Shown one piece after another: positions 45,876 to 53,353 of a stretch of DNA of 64,000 nucleotides. The stretch lies in contig NC_018011.1 of the NCBI RefSeq assembly GCF_000265365.1, forward strand, positions 682,001-746,000. Direction: 5' to 3'. Source of the stretch: Alistipes finegoldii DSM 17242. GTDB taxonomy: Bacteria > Bacteroidota > Bacteroidia > Bacteroidales > Rikenellaceae. Below the pieces are notes generated by a model. The model was given only the letters and a program-made list of their open reading frames with translations. It had not been told where the DNA came from and ran no database searches. The translations under genes and the position numbers were made by a program. Positions within the stretch are counted from its first letter, which is position 1; every line of letters begins with the position of its first letter.

Positions 45876-46406
45876 ATGAAGAAAATCATTATCGTACTGC
45901 TTGCAGCAGCTGCAAGCTTTACGGCGGCCGACAAAGCTTCGGCGCAGGAGAAAGGTTTGTGGATCGGCGGCAAGCTGGGCTACTGGCACGACAAGACGGA
46001 AGGCGTCAAAACCGATTCGTTCTCGATCGCTCCCGAAGCGGGCTACGATTTCAACAAGAGATGGTCGGTGGGCGTGGCGCTCGGTTACGAGTACCTGAAA
46101 GTAAAGGACGGCGGCAGCGCCAACGTCTTCACGGCGTCGCCCTATGCCCGTTACAAATATTATAACAAGGGGATTCTGTCGCTCTTCCTCGACGGCGGCG
46201 TAGGCTTCGCCTGCTGCGATCACGAGGGCTTTCAGGCCGGTATTACACCGGGACTGAGCGTGAAGATCAACGAGCACTTCAGCTTCCTGACGCAGGTCGG
46301 CTTCCTCGGCTACCGCAAGGACTACTTCAACGGCGGCAGCGGCGAGGCCTTCGGCCTGAAACTCTCCTCGTCCGATCTGAAATTCGGATTCTACTACAAA
46401 TTCTAA
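45876..46406 (+). CDS. Small outer-membrane beta-barrel protein
   Basis: A 176-residue protein with a signal peptide (ASFTAADKASAQ) and an eight-strand OmpX/OmpA-type barrel pattern: LWIGGKLGYWHD, FSIAPEAGYDF, WSVGVALGYEYL, TASPYARYKYY, FGFYYKF at the C-terminus. Porin-family small barrels of this size are common in Bacteroidetes, with no specific function known. A terminator follows 20 bp after the stop, so it is an independent unit. The start was chosen for the clean signal peptide; an upstream in-frame ATG would add 32 non-signal residues. Confidence 0.9.
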   Translation: MKKIIIVLLAAAASFTAADKASAQEKGLWIGGKLGYWHDKTEGVKTDSFSIAPEAGYDFNKRWSVGVALGYEYLKVKDGGSANVFTASPYARYKYYNKGILSLFLDGGVGFACCDHEGFQAGITPGLSVKINEHFSFLTQVGFLGYRKDYFNGGSGEAFGLKLSSSDLKFGFYYKF

Positions 46407-46425
46407 CCGACAACGAGGATATTCA

Positions 46426-46459
46426 CGCCGCGCCGGTCCCGCTGGCGCGGCGTTTTTTT
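46426..46459 (+). terminator. Intrinsic terminator after the barrel gene
   Basis: CGCCGCGCC/GGCGCGGCG stem followed by seven T. Confidence 0.93.
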
Positions 46460-46574
46460 GACAACACAAATCCGCTGCACATACGCGCATGCCCATCGGA
46501 CCTCGGCCGTCGGTTCACCGTGCAGTCTACCCGTTCCACGCAAACCTCATGGGAAGCCCCTCCGCCGAGGGCAT

Positions 46575-46606
46575 GAAAAAAGACAGCCGCACTCCTGCAA
46601 CTGTCT
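46575..46606 (-). terminator. Terminator downstream of the tRNA remnant
   Basis: On the minus strand AGACAG...CTGTCT is followed by six T, in the right place to end transcription of a minus-strand tRNA whose 3' end is at 46616. Confidence 0.6.
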
Positions 46607-46615
46607 GATTTTCAT

Positions 46616-46660
46616 TGGTGGGAACAAGCGGATTTGAACCGCAGACCTCCTGCTTGTAAG
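46616..46660 (-). pseudogene. 3' half of tRNA-Val(UAC); probable attachment site (attL)
   Basis: On the minus strand the anticodon loop CTTACAA (anticodon TAC), the 3' side of the anticodon stem (GCAGG), a T-arm TGCGG-TTCAAAT-CCGCT, the acceptor 3' strand TGTTCCC and ACCA are all present. The matching 5' acceptor GGGAACA and a normal D-arm are absent upstream, where sequence turns AT-rich. Integrases that target tRNA genes leave exactly such a 3' fragment at one end. The genes to the right have plasmid/phage functions and lower GC, so this is likely the left boundary of an integrated element. The intact tRNA would be at the other end, outside the window. Confidence 0.7.
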
Positions 46661-46785
46661 GCAAATTGCCTAAACCACCTAATCAATTAGCGGGCTTTAT
46701 GTTAGCTAATGTATGTAACTTTTTTGCAAAACCGGTAATAAAAAATTAGTATAATATCAACAATTAAAAAAAACGCCACAAACAC

Positions 46786-47190
46786 CTACATATCAGCTAA
46801 TTGCGCGCCTATTGCGTGGGGGGGGGTGTTATTCAGACCTAATTTTCGCTCCAATTCTTCTACATGAATTTTTAACCGTTCATTTTCTCGAATCAGCTGT
46901 TCATCACGATGAAGAATCATCCCCACAGTAGTATCAGTTGCAACATTATCTACGACCTCTTTATCAACTTTCATTCTTCCCTTGCCCTGCATCAACCATT
47001 CAATCGACACGTCAGGGAATGTTGCAATAAATTTCGCCAATACATCTTCAGTAATACCCGTCTTTGATTCCAGTGTACCACGAGACACGCCTATTTTCGC
47101 ATAAAATTCGCGTTTGCTAATATTAAGATTATCAGCAAATTGCAAAATTCTTTGTTTGATCGGCGAAATCTTTTGCTCTTTTTCTTGCAT
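46786..47190 (-). CDS. Phage-type transcriptional repressor
   Basis: A 134-residue regulator starting MQEKEQKISPIKQRILQFA. The N-terminal ~65 residues form a lambda-repressor-like HTH (LNISKREFYAKIGVSRGTLES...DVLAKFIATFPDVSIEWLMQGKG), a layout common in Bacteroidales prophage and ICE repressors. A C-terminal coiled-coil-like stretch (HRDEQLIRENERLKIHVEELERKLGL) probably dimerises it. The last residues are encoded over a C9 tract (G9 on the plus strand). It is transcribed toward the attachment site and divergently from the accessory genes. Two identical palindromic repeats straddle its start codon, indicating autoregulation. Confidence 0.85.
   Translation of the reverse strand: MQEKEQKISPIKQRILQFADNLNISKREFYAKIGVSRGTLESKTGITEDVLAKFIATFPDVSIEWLMQGKGRMKVDKEVVDNVATDTTVGMILHRDEQLIRENERLKIHVEELERKLGLNNTPPHAIGAQLADM
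46818..46826 (+). repeat. G9 tract in the repressor gene
   Basis: Read on the gene's strand it is C9, encoding Thr-Pro-Pro-His near the C-terminus. Slippage would only change or remove the last few residues. Confidence 0.95.
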
Positions 47191-47208
47191 TTTGGCGAAA
47201 TCTTTTGC
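47162..47208. promoter_or_regulatory. Paired operator-like repeats
   Basis: GGCGAAATCTTTTGC occurs at 47162-47176 and again at 47194-47208, 32 bp apart (about three helical turns). Within each copy GC-n-AAA-nn-TTT-n-GC is a dyad. One copy lies inside the first codons of the repressor and one just upstream of its ATG. This arrangement suits cooperative binding by a dimeric repressor. Confidence 0.6.
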
Positions 47209-47297
47209 AACTTTGCATTGTGATACATGCGTACTACATTCAAGTACCACAATAAACTGGGTAAAGATATAATAAAAACCACTGAAAGCCAAGCGAA

Positions 47298-47522
47298 ATG
47301 GGCAAAAAAATATCATTCTGCGAAATACCAAGCACAGCTGGCTGGGAAAAATACCTGAAAAATCTGGAAGTTGATGCCTCCCTGAGTTTTCAAAACATTG
47401 ACAATACTGCAGCCAACGCCCGCCAAGCGATCAAGAGATTTCTCAAAAAATGGCCCGGAAGAAAATTTTCAACTAAAACGTGTAAAGAAGATCATTCTTT
47501 CACGATAGTAAGGGTAAAATAG
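47298..47522 (+). CDS. Small hypothetical protein, first gene of the accessory run
   Basis: A 74-residue basic protein (MGKKISFCEIPSTAGWEKYL...) with no recognised domain. It is divergent from the repressor and separated by one base from the next gene, so it is probably part of the repressor-controlled operon. The basic C-terminus (KKWPGRKFSTKTCKED) would suit nucleic-acid binding, but this is only a suggestion. Confidence 0.55.
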   Translation: MGKKISFCEIPSTAGWEKYLKNLEVDASLSFQNIDNTAANARQAIKRFLKKWPGRKFSTKTCKEDHSFTIVRVK

Positions 47523-47523
47523 C

Positions 47524-47892
47524 ATGGCACAGGAAACTATCAAACGACGTAAACGCAAACGCGGAAGCGAAATGTCCATGAAGGAACTCCAGCAGCTCGA
47601 ATTCCTAAATGGCGTACAGGCTGCGCGATACTGTGGAATATCGCCCAGAACATTCTACTACTACCTCAAGCAAATCGACATACAGAAGTACACCCGCACA
47701 ACCATGTCAAACGGGGAGAAAATACTCTACCGTCGAAATGAGCTGGATGAAAAATTGCGACCCAAATCTTTGATACAGACAGTTCAATTTATACATATTC
47801 AGGAGCAAAATCAATCTCTGACCGCAAAAAAGAGAAAAGCTCTTGGCCCTCAAGGTAACGCCGTGACGGTCTTACAGAGGGCAGCGAAGTAG
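47524..47892 (+). CDS. Helix-turn-helix (excisionase/MerR-like) DNA-binding protein
   Basis: A 122-residue protein with a very basic N-terminus (KRRKRKRGS) and a winged HTH-type segment (EFLNGVQAARYCGISPRTFYYYLKQ...YRRNELDEKL) like excisionase/HTH_17 domains that bind a single site and bend DNA. In an integrated element this could be the excisionase or a transcription regulator. The integrase itself is not in the window. The start directly follows the previous stop. Confidence 0.7.
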   Translation: MAQETIKRRKRKRGSEMSMKELQQLEFLNGVQAARYCGISPRTFYYYLKQIDIQKYTRTTMSNGEKILYRRNELDEKLRPKSLIQTVQFIHIQEQNQSLTAKKRKALGPQGNAVTVLQRAAK

Positions 47893-47979
47893 ATGGTCAC
47901 AATTCGCGCATTGGTCGTAAGTACAGGTTCTCACGAGCGATGTATGACAAGGCCAACAAACAAAACGTCTACTTCGGAC

Positions 47980-48020
47980 AGCAAGGGCGCATTGCAGAAA
48001 GTTATCTCAGCGCCCTTGCT
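47980..48020 (+). other. Strong hairpin before the zinc-ribbon gene
   Basis: AGCAAGGGCGC (47980-47990) pairs perfectly with GCGCCCTTGCT (48010-48020) and is followed by TTATAAAAAT. It could be a terminator for the upstream pair or a translational control element. It argues that 47893-48039 is non-coding although an open frame runs through it. Confidence 0.6.
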
Positions 48021-48039
48021 TTATAAAAATTATTCAACT

Positions 48040-48417
48040 ATGCCCGGAAATAAACCACTGACACGCGAAGAGTTCCGAGCCTACATGAAGGAGCGGGATC
48101 GCAAACTCAAAGCCTATGACACTGCCGAAAGGACAGTGAAGGTCATGTATAAAAGTCTGTGCCCGGCTTGCGAATACAACGCAACCCATGGTAAGAAAAT
48201 CATCTATAATTGCCCAAATTGCAAAGTCAGATATTGGAATAATTGCAGTAAGAATCAGGTTAAGAACGGCGGGATATTATCCGCCCTTCAAAGCAAGTAT
48301 GGAAATATCGAATGGGTCAAAGCCTACAACCCAGATGGCACGCTTTACTATGAGTGGAAACGCCACGAGCGTAGGTACGAGCAAGATATTGATGGAAGAT
48401 GGGTTCCAAAAGATTAA
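48040..48417 (+). CDS. Zinc-ribbon protein of unknown function
   Basis: A 125-residue protein starting MPGNKPLTREEFRAYMKERDRKL. Two CxxC knuckles (CPACEYN...CPNC) and a further Cys in VRYWNNC suggest a zinc ribbon at about residues 34-60. The frame is open upstream to 47893, but that stretch holds a strong hairpin and reads like non-coding sequence, so the later ATG was chosen. It is probably a mobile-element housekeeping protein. It ends 16 nt before the IS-interrupted gene. Confidence 0.65.
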   Translation: MPGNKPLTREEFRAYMKERDRKLKAYDTAERTVKVMYKSLCPACEYNATHGKKIIYNCPNCKVRYWNNCSKNQVKNGGILSALQSKYGNIEWVKAYNPDGTLYYEWKRHERRYEQDIDGRWVPKD

Positions 48418-48500
48418 TAAAAAATATTGCGTTATGGCTGCTAAAACTTGCGTCACACAGAATGAAGTGCACCCCAAATATTGGACGGATTAGTATTTGT

Positions 48501-49296
48501 TTAGATGGCATGAGTTCGGTATTGTACCGGGCTCATGTTGTTTAAGTATTTCTTTATCCGCTTGTTATTGTAGTAGTCGATATATTCTTCCAATTCTTTT
48601 CGGAAATGGTCTATGGATGAGAATTTTTGCAAATATAATAATTCGGACTTCAATAATCCAAAGAAACTTTCCATAGCAGCGTTATCCAGACAGTTACCCT
48701 TGCGCGACATGCTCTGTGTAATACCTTTCTGTCTTAAACGGAGCTGATACTGCTTCATCTGATACTGCCAGCCCTGGTCGGAATGCAAGACAATACCCGG
48801 AGAATCCGGTATTCTGGCAAACGCATCGTCCAGCATCTTCATGATCTGCATAAAGTTAGGGCGTTCAGCTATTTTATAGCTAATAATCTCCCGGTTATAT
48901 AAGTCCATAATCGGCGATAGATATAACTTTACGCCGCAAACCGAAAATTCCGTAAGGTCAGTAACCCACTTCTGATTCGGTTTTTCGGCTGCAAAGTCGC
49001 GTTGCAGAAGATTGGGCGCTATCCGTCCGATCTGTCCTTTTGTATGAACAGTATTTACGGAGCCTGACCTGACTTTTTATCCCGCAAATATTCATCAGCT
49101 TAAGTACGGTTTTGTGATTTATCGCATATCCGATCTTATTCATTTCAACGGTAATGCGCCGATAACCATAACGCCCCTTATGTTCGTGATATAACCTTAT
49201 AATACTCTCTTTTTCGCGAGCATATTTATCGGGTTGTTTTGATTTTCTGAAGTGATAATAAAATGTGCTTCGCGCCATCCCTGCGGCTTTGAGCAA
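48501..49296 (-). pseudogene. IS3-family transposase orfB (rve/DDE), frameshifted
   Basis: The N-terminal part (MLKAAGMARSTFYYHFRKSKQ...YGYRRITVEMNKIGYAINHKTVLKLM) and the C-terminal DDE catalytic core lie in two frames. Joining them by dropping one A from AAAA at 49038-49041 restores GQIGRIAPNLLQRDFAAEKP, then WVTDLTEF (first Asp), HSDQGWQY (second Asp) and AAMESFFGLLKSE (Glu). So all catalytic residues remain but the frame is broken once. The insertion may be a recent mutation, or a sequencing error in a homopolymer. Confidence 0.88.
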
Positions 49297-49319
49297 TACT
49301 GAAAGCCGGCACTGCGGCC

Positions 49320-49844
49320 TTAGTCCTTCGATGGCTTGGGCTCTTTCCCGCTCTCGCGGACAATGCGCTCCTCGACTAAGGCCTGCAATTTTTTTAAGTA
49401 AGCATTCTCGGCACGAAGATACTCCAGTTCCTTAAGCAACTCTTCGTGCGGAGTCGTTTTGAGTTTGACTTTTTTAGTCTTCGATTTACTCATGGCCGGC
49501 CTCCTTCTTTGCGGTTTACGCCGCAGGCCTTCAGCACCTTGGTTTTGATAGAGCCGCTCCCATTGACGAATAACAAAAGGGCCCGGAATGCCGAAATGCA
49601 CTGCTGTCTCCAGCAAAGATAGATGATTTTGGTGCATATGCTTCAAAACTGACAACTTAAATTCTGCACTGTAGCTACCGTGGCGCAGCTTAAGGCCGGC
49701 AAGGCCATGGCGCTCGAATAATGTTACCCACAAGTGAACTTGCGAGCGGCCACAGCCCAAGTGACATCCGGCTTCCCTAACCGAAAGTCCGCCTTCGAGT
49801 ACCAGTTTTACGGCCTTTAAACGAATCTCATAATTATATTTCAT
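49320..49844 (-). CDS. IS3-family transposase orfA (helix-turn-helix)
   Basis: A 174-residue DNA-binding subunit, the length of IS150 InsJ, with two HTH segments (MKYNYEIRLKAVKLVLEGGLSVREAGCHLGCGRSQVHLWV and FKLSVLKHMHQNHLSLLETAVHFGIPGPFVIRQW) and a C-terminal leucine-rich coiled coil (EELLKELEYLRAENAYLKKLQALV). The ATG at 49844 was chosen because it follows the end hairpin; a longer frame reaches outside the IS. It is intact and contains the slippery site used to make the OrfAB fusion. Confidence 0.92.
   Translation of the reverse strand: MKYNYEIRLKAVKLVLEGGLSVREAGCHLGCGRSQVHLWVTLFERHGLAGLKLRHGSYSAEFKLSVLKHMHQNHLSLLETAVHFGIPGPFVIRQWERLYQNQGAEGLRRKPQRRRPAMSKSKTKKVKLKTTPHEELLKELEYLRAENAYLKKLQALVEERIVRESGKEPKPSKD
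49389..49395 (-). other. Programmed -1 frameshift site in orfA
   Basis: Minus-strand A-AAA-AAA in the LKK codons near the end of orfA. In the -1 frame the reading continues through AQAIEGLRPQCRLSVLLKAAGMARSTF into orfB, as known for IS150-type elements. Confidence 0.8.
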
Positions 49845-50072
49845 AAAAAACACCCCAAAAGTGTCCAACTTTTGGGGTGCAGTACAGAACAAGGTCACAA
49901 TAACCTTCAGCACCCCAGAGGAGATAGCAACTCTCAATCTTATCAAGGGAATAACTTTCTCCCGATCATACAAAAAGGCAATCATGCAGATGGTCGAGAC
50001 ATACGATGCGCTCTCGAAGGAGTGCTCTAACCTGAAAGCAGCGTCTCATAAATAACCGCTATTGACGAAGCC

Positions 50073-51200
50073 GTGAATCACAAGATAAAGACAGACATCG
50101 GGTATTGTGTGGTCAGCGACGATTGTGCGCTCGACGAAGAAGAACTGAAAACATTGGCTGCCGACATCAAAAAGCAACCGAAGCTCACACAACCGAATTT
50201 CTTTATCGACATGCGTTACGACTATAAATTCATCCAGTTGCAGGCATTGTTGAAAATCACGGAACTACTCCAACCGGTAATCCAAGGTAATATTAAGAAC
50301 AAAACATCGGGAATCGCCAATATGGACTGCGTAAGCGTATACCAAGAACGAAACGAGGTGGAAATCGTACTTCCCCTCGCCTCTTTCGGCGTATTGCGAC
50401 ATTATTACGAAGAATTACGGGCCGCTTTGATTGCCATGCCTACTATCCAAGTCGATTACCCCAAATGGTCACATCAGTTCCGTAAAACACTACATGGCAA
50501 GGGGCCGCTCTGCACGTATGTAGCCATAAGTCGGGACGAGAAGAACAAACGCCGGGAATTGGTACATTTTTTCTTCCCGATCGAGGTAGCTGCATGCATG
50601 GTCACTCCCCAGTTCGGCTTTACAAGATTGCTTCAGCGCTCCCTCGAAAAATTCAAGAATATCTATACAACCAAAATCTATTTGCAGATTTGCAGATCGG
50701 CAGATGCAGGCAAATGGGTCGTAAGTTATTCTACCCTCCGGAAGATCTTATGTGTCGGCAATAAATTCCGGCGCTACTACGACTTTCGGAACCGCATTCT
50801 CAAAGAGGCCGAAAACGCACTCCGAGGGAACTCTAATCATTGGTTCGGTCTGGCTGAATGTTTCAAGAAAGGCGAGCAAGATCCTTACCTTTTGATCTTC
50901 AATATCTATTCGGCAAACAACCGACAAAACAGTTACGACGAATATAACCGACTCCGGGATAAGATGCTCTCGACAATGGTTGATTCCATGCATATTACGA
51001 GAGCTACGGCGCTGGCGCTTACGCGGAAAGTCAATATCCGCAATTACAATTACGTCTGGCGCAAGCATAACCTGCTAATAGCCAACATCGCCGGCAATGA
51101 CGAAGTCCTCGACAAAAAGGCATACTATGTCAGCACCATGGAGCGCATCATCGAAACGGAGAAATACAGCAAACTCGCAGTACAACAAGATCTTTTTTAA
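50073..51200 (+). CDS. Rep_3-family plasmid replication initiator
   Basis: A 375-residue RepB/Rep_3-like initiator with two winged-helix halves. Visible family features include ISRDEKNKRRELVHFFFPIEVAA, a YTTKIYLQICRSADAGKWVVSYSTLRKILCV block that corresponds to the first WH domain, and YYDFRNRILKEAENAL. It normally binds iterons at a plasmid origin. I see no clear iteron array next to it. The start is a GTG at 50073 (no in-frame ATG gives the family N-terminus). ParA follows 22 bp later, so this is a replication/partition module. Confidence 0.85.
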   Translation: MNHKIKTDIGYCVVSDDCALDEEELKTLAADIKKQPKLTQPNFFIDMRYDYKFIQLQALLKITELLQPVIQGNIKNKTSGIANMDCVSVYQERNEVEIVLPLASFGVLRHYYEELRAALIAMPTIQVDYPKWSHQFRKTLHGKGPLCTYVAISRDEKNKRRELVHFFFPIEVAACMVTPQFGFTRLLQRSLEKFKNIYTTKIYLQICRSADAGKWVVSYSTLRKILCVGNKFRRYYDFRNRILKEAENALRGNSNHWFGLAECFKKGEQDPYLLIFNIYSANNRQNSYDEYNRLRDKMLSTMVDSMHITRATALALTRKVNIRNYNYVWRKHNLLIANIAGNDEVLDKKAYYVSTMERIIETEKYSKLAVQQDLF

Positions 51201-51222
51201 TAACCTTCAAAAACCGCTTACT

Positions 51223-51978
51223 ATGAAAACGATCACGATCACAAATCTGAAAGGCGGGGTTGGCAAGACCACAACCGCGATCAACCTGGCGCACCGCCTC
51301 GCATCCGAGGACAAGCGAGTTCTCCTGCTCGACACGGATCACCAGGCCAACCTGTCCCGTTTCTTCAACGCCCAGTCCGAAAGAAACATCTACCAACTGT
51401 TCATCGGTAAGGCTGCTCCCCAACCCTACGCAATCTCCGACAACCTGCATATTATTTCTTCCGACATGGAAACCGCCACAATCAATTTCAGGTTGATAGG
51501 CCAAATGGCCTGGCACTCTGTTCTGAGAAATAAACTCGTGTCCAGTGGCTTTACAGCACTATACGACTACTGTATAATCGACTGCCCGCCGGCCCTCGAT
51601 ATGATAGTAACGAATGCACTGACGGCGGCAGATTACGTTTTGATTCCGCTTACATCCGGGCAGTTTGCGTACGATGGCCTCCGGAACATCATAGACCGCA
51701 TCGACGAGATCAAGGAGAGCGCCAACCCACATATTGAAATTCTGGGAATTCTGCTGACGATGGTGTCCGAACGCACCAGAGCAGTAAAAACGGTGAAGGA
51801 TATGCTCAAAAAGCATGGTCTGGACATCAAGACCTGCGAAGCTCGTATCCGTCAATGCGAGGCCTTCAAGCAGGCCGAACTCAAGCATATCTCAATATTC
51901 GATTACGACCCCAAATCCAACGGGGCCTGCGACATGGAGACATTTTTCCAAGAAATACGCCCGCGTATTGAAAAATAA
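51223..51978 (+). CDS. parA: ParA-family partition ATPase
   Basis: A 251-residue ParA/Soj-type ATPase that drives DNA segregation. The deviant Walker A motif NLKGGVGKTTT is at residues 8-18, the A' motif VLLLDTDHQANLS at about 33-45, and Walker B YDYCIIDCPPALD around 112-124. There is no N-terminal HTH extension, so it is of the small (type Ib-like) class, whose partner is usually a small DNA-binding protein encoded next door, as found here. The ATG at 51223 places the Walker motif at the correct distance; the longer open frame overlaps rep and was rejected. Confidence 0.95.
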   Translation: MKTITITNLKGGVGKTTTAINLAHRLASEDKRVLLLDTDHQANLSRFFNAQSERNIYQLFIGKAAPQPYAISDNLHIISSDMETATINFRLIGQMAWHSVLRNKLVSSGFTALYDYCIIDCPPALDMIVTNALTAADYVLIPLTSGQFAYDGLRNIIDRIDEIKESANPHIEILGILLTMVSERTRAVKTVKDMLKKHGLDIKTCEARIRQCEAFKQAELKHISIFDYDPKSNGACDMETFFQEIRPRIEK

Positions 51979-51986
51979 AGAGCGAT

Positions 51987-52217
51987 ATGAAATCAGACAG
52001 CATTTTCAAGTCATTAGACGCTATTGCCACGGAAGGTATTTCCCGCAAAAAAAGAACGCTCTTTGCGAAAAAGGTCACGATCGACCTCGACGAGCAACAC
52101 CTAATCATCCTGGACAAACGCCTGAAGATGGCCGGCTACCATGGATGTATGCGGGGCGTAATCTGGGAAGCCCTGGAACTCCTTGCAGATAAATACAACT
52201 TACAAAATAACGATTAA
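51987..52217 (+). CDS. Small ParB-type partner candidate
   Basis: A 76-residue basic protein 8 nt after parA. The second half (TIDLDEQHLIILDKRLKMAGYHGCMRGVIWEALELLADKY) has the strand-helix-helix pattern of ribbon-helix-helix proteins, which serve as centromere-binding partners of small ParA proteins. Assignment rests on context and fold pattern; no direct motif proves it. Confidence 0.6.
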   Translation: MKSDSIFKSLDAIATEGISRKKRTLFAKKVTIDLDEQHLIILDKRLKMAGYHGCMRGVIWEALELLADKYNLQNND

Positions 52218-52219
52218 CC

Positions 52220-52492
52220 ATGACTGATAGCGAATATCTGAGCCAGAGAAAAGAACTGGAGAATCGTATTGCGCAGCTCGATGCCGCGCACCTCAATGAC
52301 CGCGAATATATGGACGGCGATCATGTCCATATCGACATAGGCTGGAAAAGTGTACGCGGGGTGATTTGCGGCTGCTACATCGAAAAGGCTGACGGAAGTA
52401 TACACTACTACTATCACCCGCTGAAAAAGGATGGTACTCCGGGGAAAGCTGTCAGATCGACATTTGTGGGTTGCAAACTTACGAAGCTATGA
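52220..52492 (+). CDS. Small hypothetical protein
   Basis: A 90-residue soluble protein (MTDSEYLSQRKELENRIAQLDAAHLNDREYM...) with a short N-terminal helix and a beta-rich tail (VHIDIGWKSVRGVICGCYIEKADGSIHYYYHPL). It starts 2 nt after the partition partner and its stop overlaps the next ATG by 4 nt, so it is translationally coupled within this operon. No family recognised. Confidence 0.65.
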   Translation: MTDSEYLSQRKELENRIAQLDAAHLNDREYMDGDHVHIDIGWKSVRGVICGCYIEKADGSIHYYYHPLKKDGTPGKAVRSTFVGCKLTKL

Positions 52493-53247
52493 ATATCGTG
52501 TATCTCTGCATAATCACCTTGTTCGCAGGGCTTACTCCCTCCGGACAAGCAAAAATCGACAAGTTGCTGAATATGGCTTCGAACTATCAACAGGTCGAAA
52601 AAACCATCATGCTCCTCATGCAGCCGAATAAGGTAATCACCCGGATACCTTGCATCTCGCCGTTGCAGGCCGAGGATCTTCGCCATATCCCGGTAAGTTC
52701 AGCATACGGCCAGCGGCTTCATCCGATCCTGAACGAATACAAACATCATTCAGGCGTAGACCTTCCGGGAATACTGGGCGAACGAGTATATGCTACGGCC
52801 GACGGCACAGTGGCGGAAGTCGGAGAAAATAAAGTAATCGGAAAATTCGTCAAGCTAACACATGCCTACGGATTCACGACGGTTTACGGACATTTAAGCC
52901 AAATTAAGGTCACTGACAATGGAACTGTCCATATCGGTCAGGTAATCGGGTTGGTCGGCAACACCGGCCGCAGCACCGGCCCGCACCTTCACTATGGAGT
53001 AAAGAAAAACGGCAAGGAACAGAATCCCCTGCCGTATTGCTATCTGTACCTACACTGGCTGAAAATGTTGAATTGTGAAGGGAAGAATTCCGCTACTTTA
53101 GATCACGCCTCTTCCGCTCGATCGTTGCCATCCGTTTCTTCACAGTGCGCCGACCTTTCTCCACGTAGTTCTTATACACGGCATCAGGAATCTCCACGAT
53201 TTCGTCTTTGTGAGCTGCAATATATTCCTCAAGCAGCTTACTCATAA
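52489..53247 (+). CDS. M23-family (LytM) peptidoglycan peptidase
   Basis: A 252-residue exported protein (signal MNIVYLCIITLFAGLTPSGQA). The M23 zinc peptidase domain spans about 70-180 with the metal ligands in HHSGVDL and HLHYG, plus VYATADGTVAEVG and YGHLSQI. Such endopeptidases open peptidoglycan for conjugation machinery or phage entry. After GKEQNPLPYCYLYLHWLK the reading frame continues about 60 codons over a convergent gene with poor protein character, so the true C-terminus may have been altered by a frameshift. ATGA overlap with the gene before. Confidence 0.85.
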   Translation: MNIVYLCIITLFAGLTPSGQAKIDKLLNMASNYQQVEKTIMLLMQPNKVITRIPCISPLQAEDLRHIPVSSAYGQRLHPILNEYKHHSGVDLPGILGERVYATADGTVAEVGENKVIGKFVKLTHAYGFTTVYGHLSQIKVTDNGTVHIGQVIGLVGNTGRSTGPHLHYGVKKNGKEQNPLPYCYLYLHWLKMLNCEGKNSATLDHASSARSLPSVSSQCADLSPRSSYTRHQESPRFRLCELQYIPQAAYS

Positions 53248-53353
53248 TCTCACTATTCGAAACGGTTATGTTACCCTGACGAATAAAAGTATATTTCAAC
53301 GTAAAAAATTTTCTGTGCTCTTCTTCCGAAACCGGGAAAGTCATTTGTATCAT
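53093..53353 (-). CDS. Small hypothetical protein on the opposite strand
   Basis: An 86-residue basic protein (MIQMTFPVSEEEHRKFFTLKYTF...) with helical content and a strongly basic tail (EKGRRTVKKRMATIERKRRDLK). It could be a RHH/mobilisation-type DNA-binding protein. Its 3' end overlaps the end of the M23 gene by 155 bp in antisense. An upstream ATG at 53452 would add a hydrophobic, less convincing N-terminus. Confidence 0.5.
   Translation of the reverse strand: MIQMTFPVSEEEHRKFFTLKYTFIRQGNITVSNSEIMSKLLEEYIAAHKDEIVEIPDAVYKNYVEKGRRTVKKRMATIERKRRDLK

Larger units (their letters stand above)
48463..49886 (-). mobile_element. IS3-family (IS150-type) insertion sequence, 1424 bp
   Basis: Ends begin with TG: TGAAGTGCACCCC on the left and, read inward from the right, TGTACTGCACCCC. 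The inverted repeats share GCACCCCAAAnnTTGGAC. Both sides are flanked by GAA, a 3-bp target duplication as usual for IS150-type elements. It carries orfA and orfB on the minus strand. A hairpin CACCCCAAAAGT/ACTTTTGGGGTG lies just inside the orfA-side end and could block incoming transcription. Confidence 0.93.
48434..50055 (+). pseudogene. Small gene interrupted by the IS3-family element
   Basis: Removing the IS (48463-49886) and one copy of the GAA target duplication joins MAAKTCVTQ directly to NKVTITFSTPEEIATLNLIK and continues to a stop at 50055, restoring a ~64-residue open frame. The restored protein is small, charged and without a recognised domain. It lies just upstream of the replication initiator, so it may have been part of the replication operon. 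The fused frame starting inside the IS end is an artefact of the insertion. Confidence 0.8.

Noticed and set aside
46616..46695. A complete tRNA-Val gene
   Set aside because: The 5' acceptor strand GGGAACA and a normal D-arm are missing; only the 3' half is convincing.
47893..48039. N-terminal extension of the zinc-ribbon protein
   Set aside because: It contains a strong hairpin and reads as non-coding; the ATG at 48040 gives a sensible protein.
49861..50055. An independent small gene starting at 49861
   Set aside because: Its first codons come from the IS end; the rest belongs to the gene split by the insertion.
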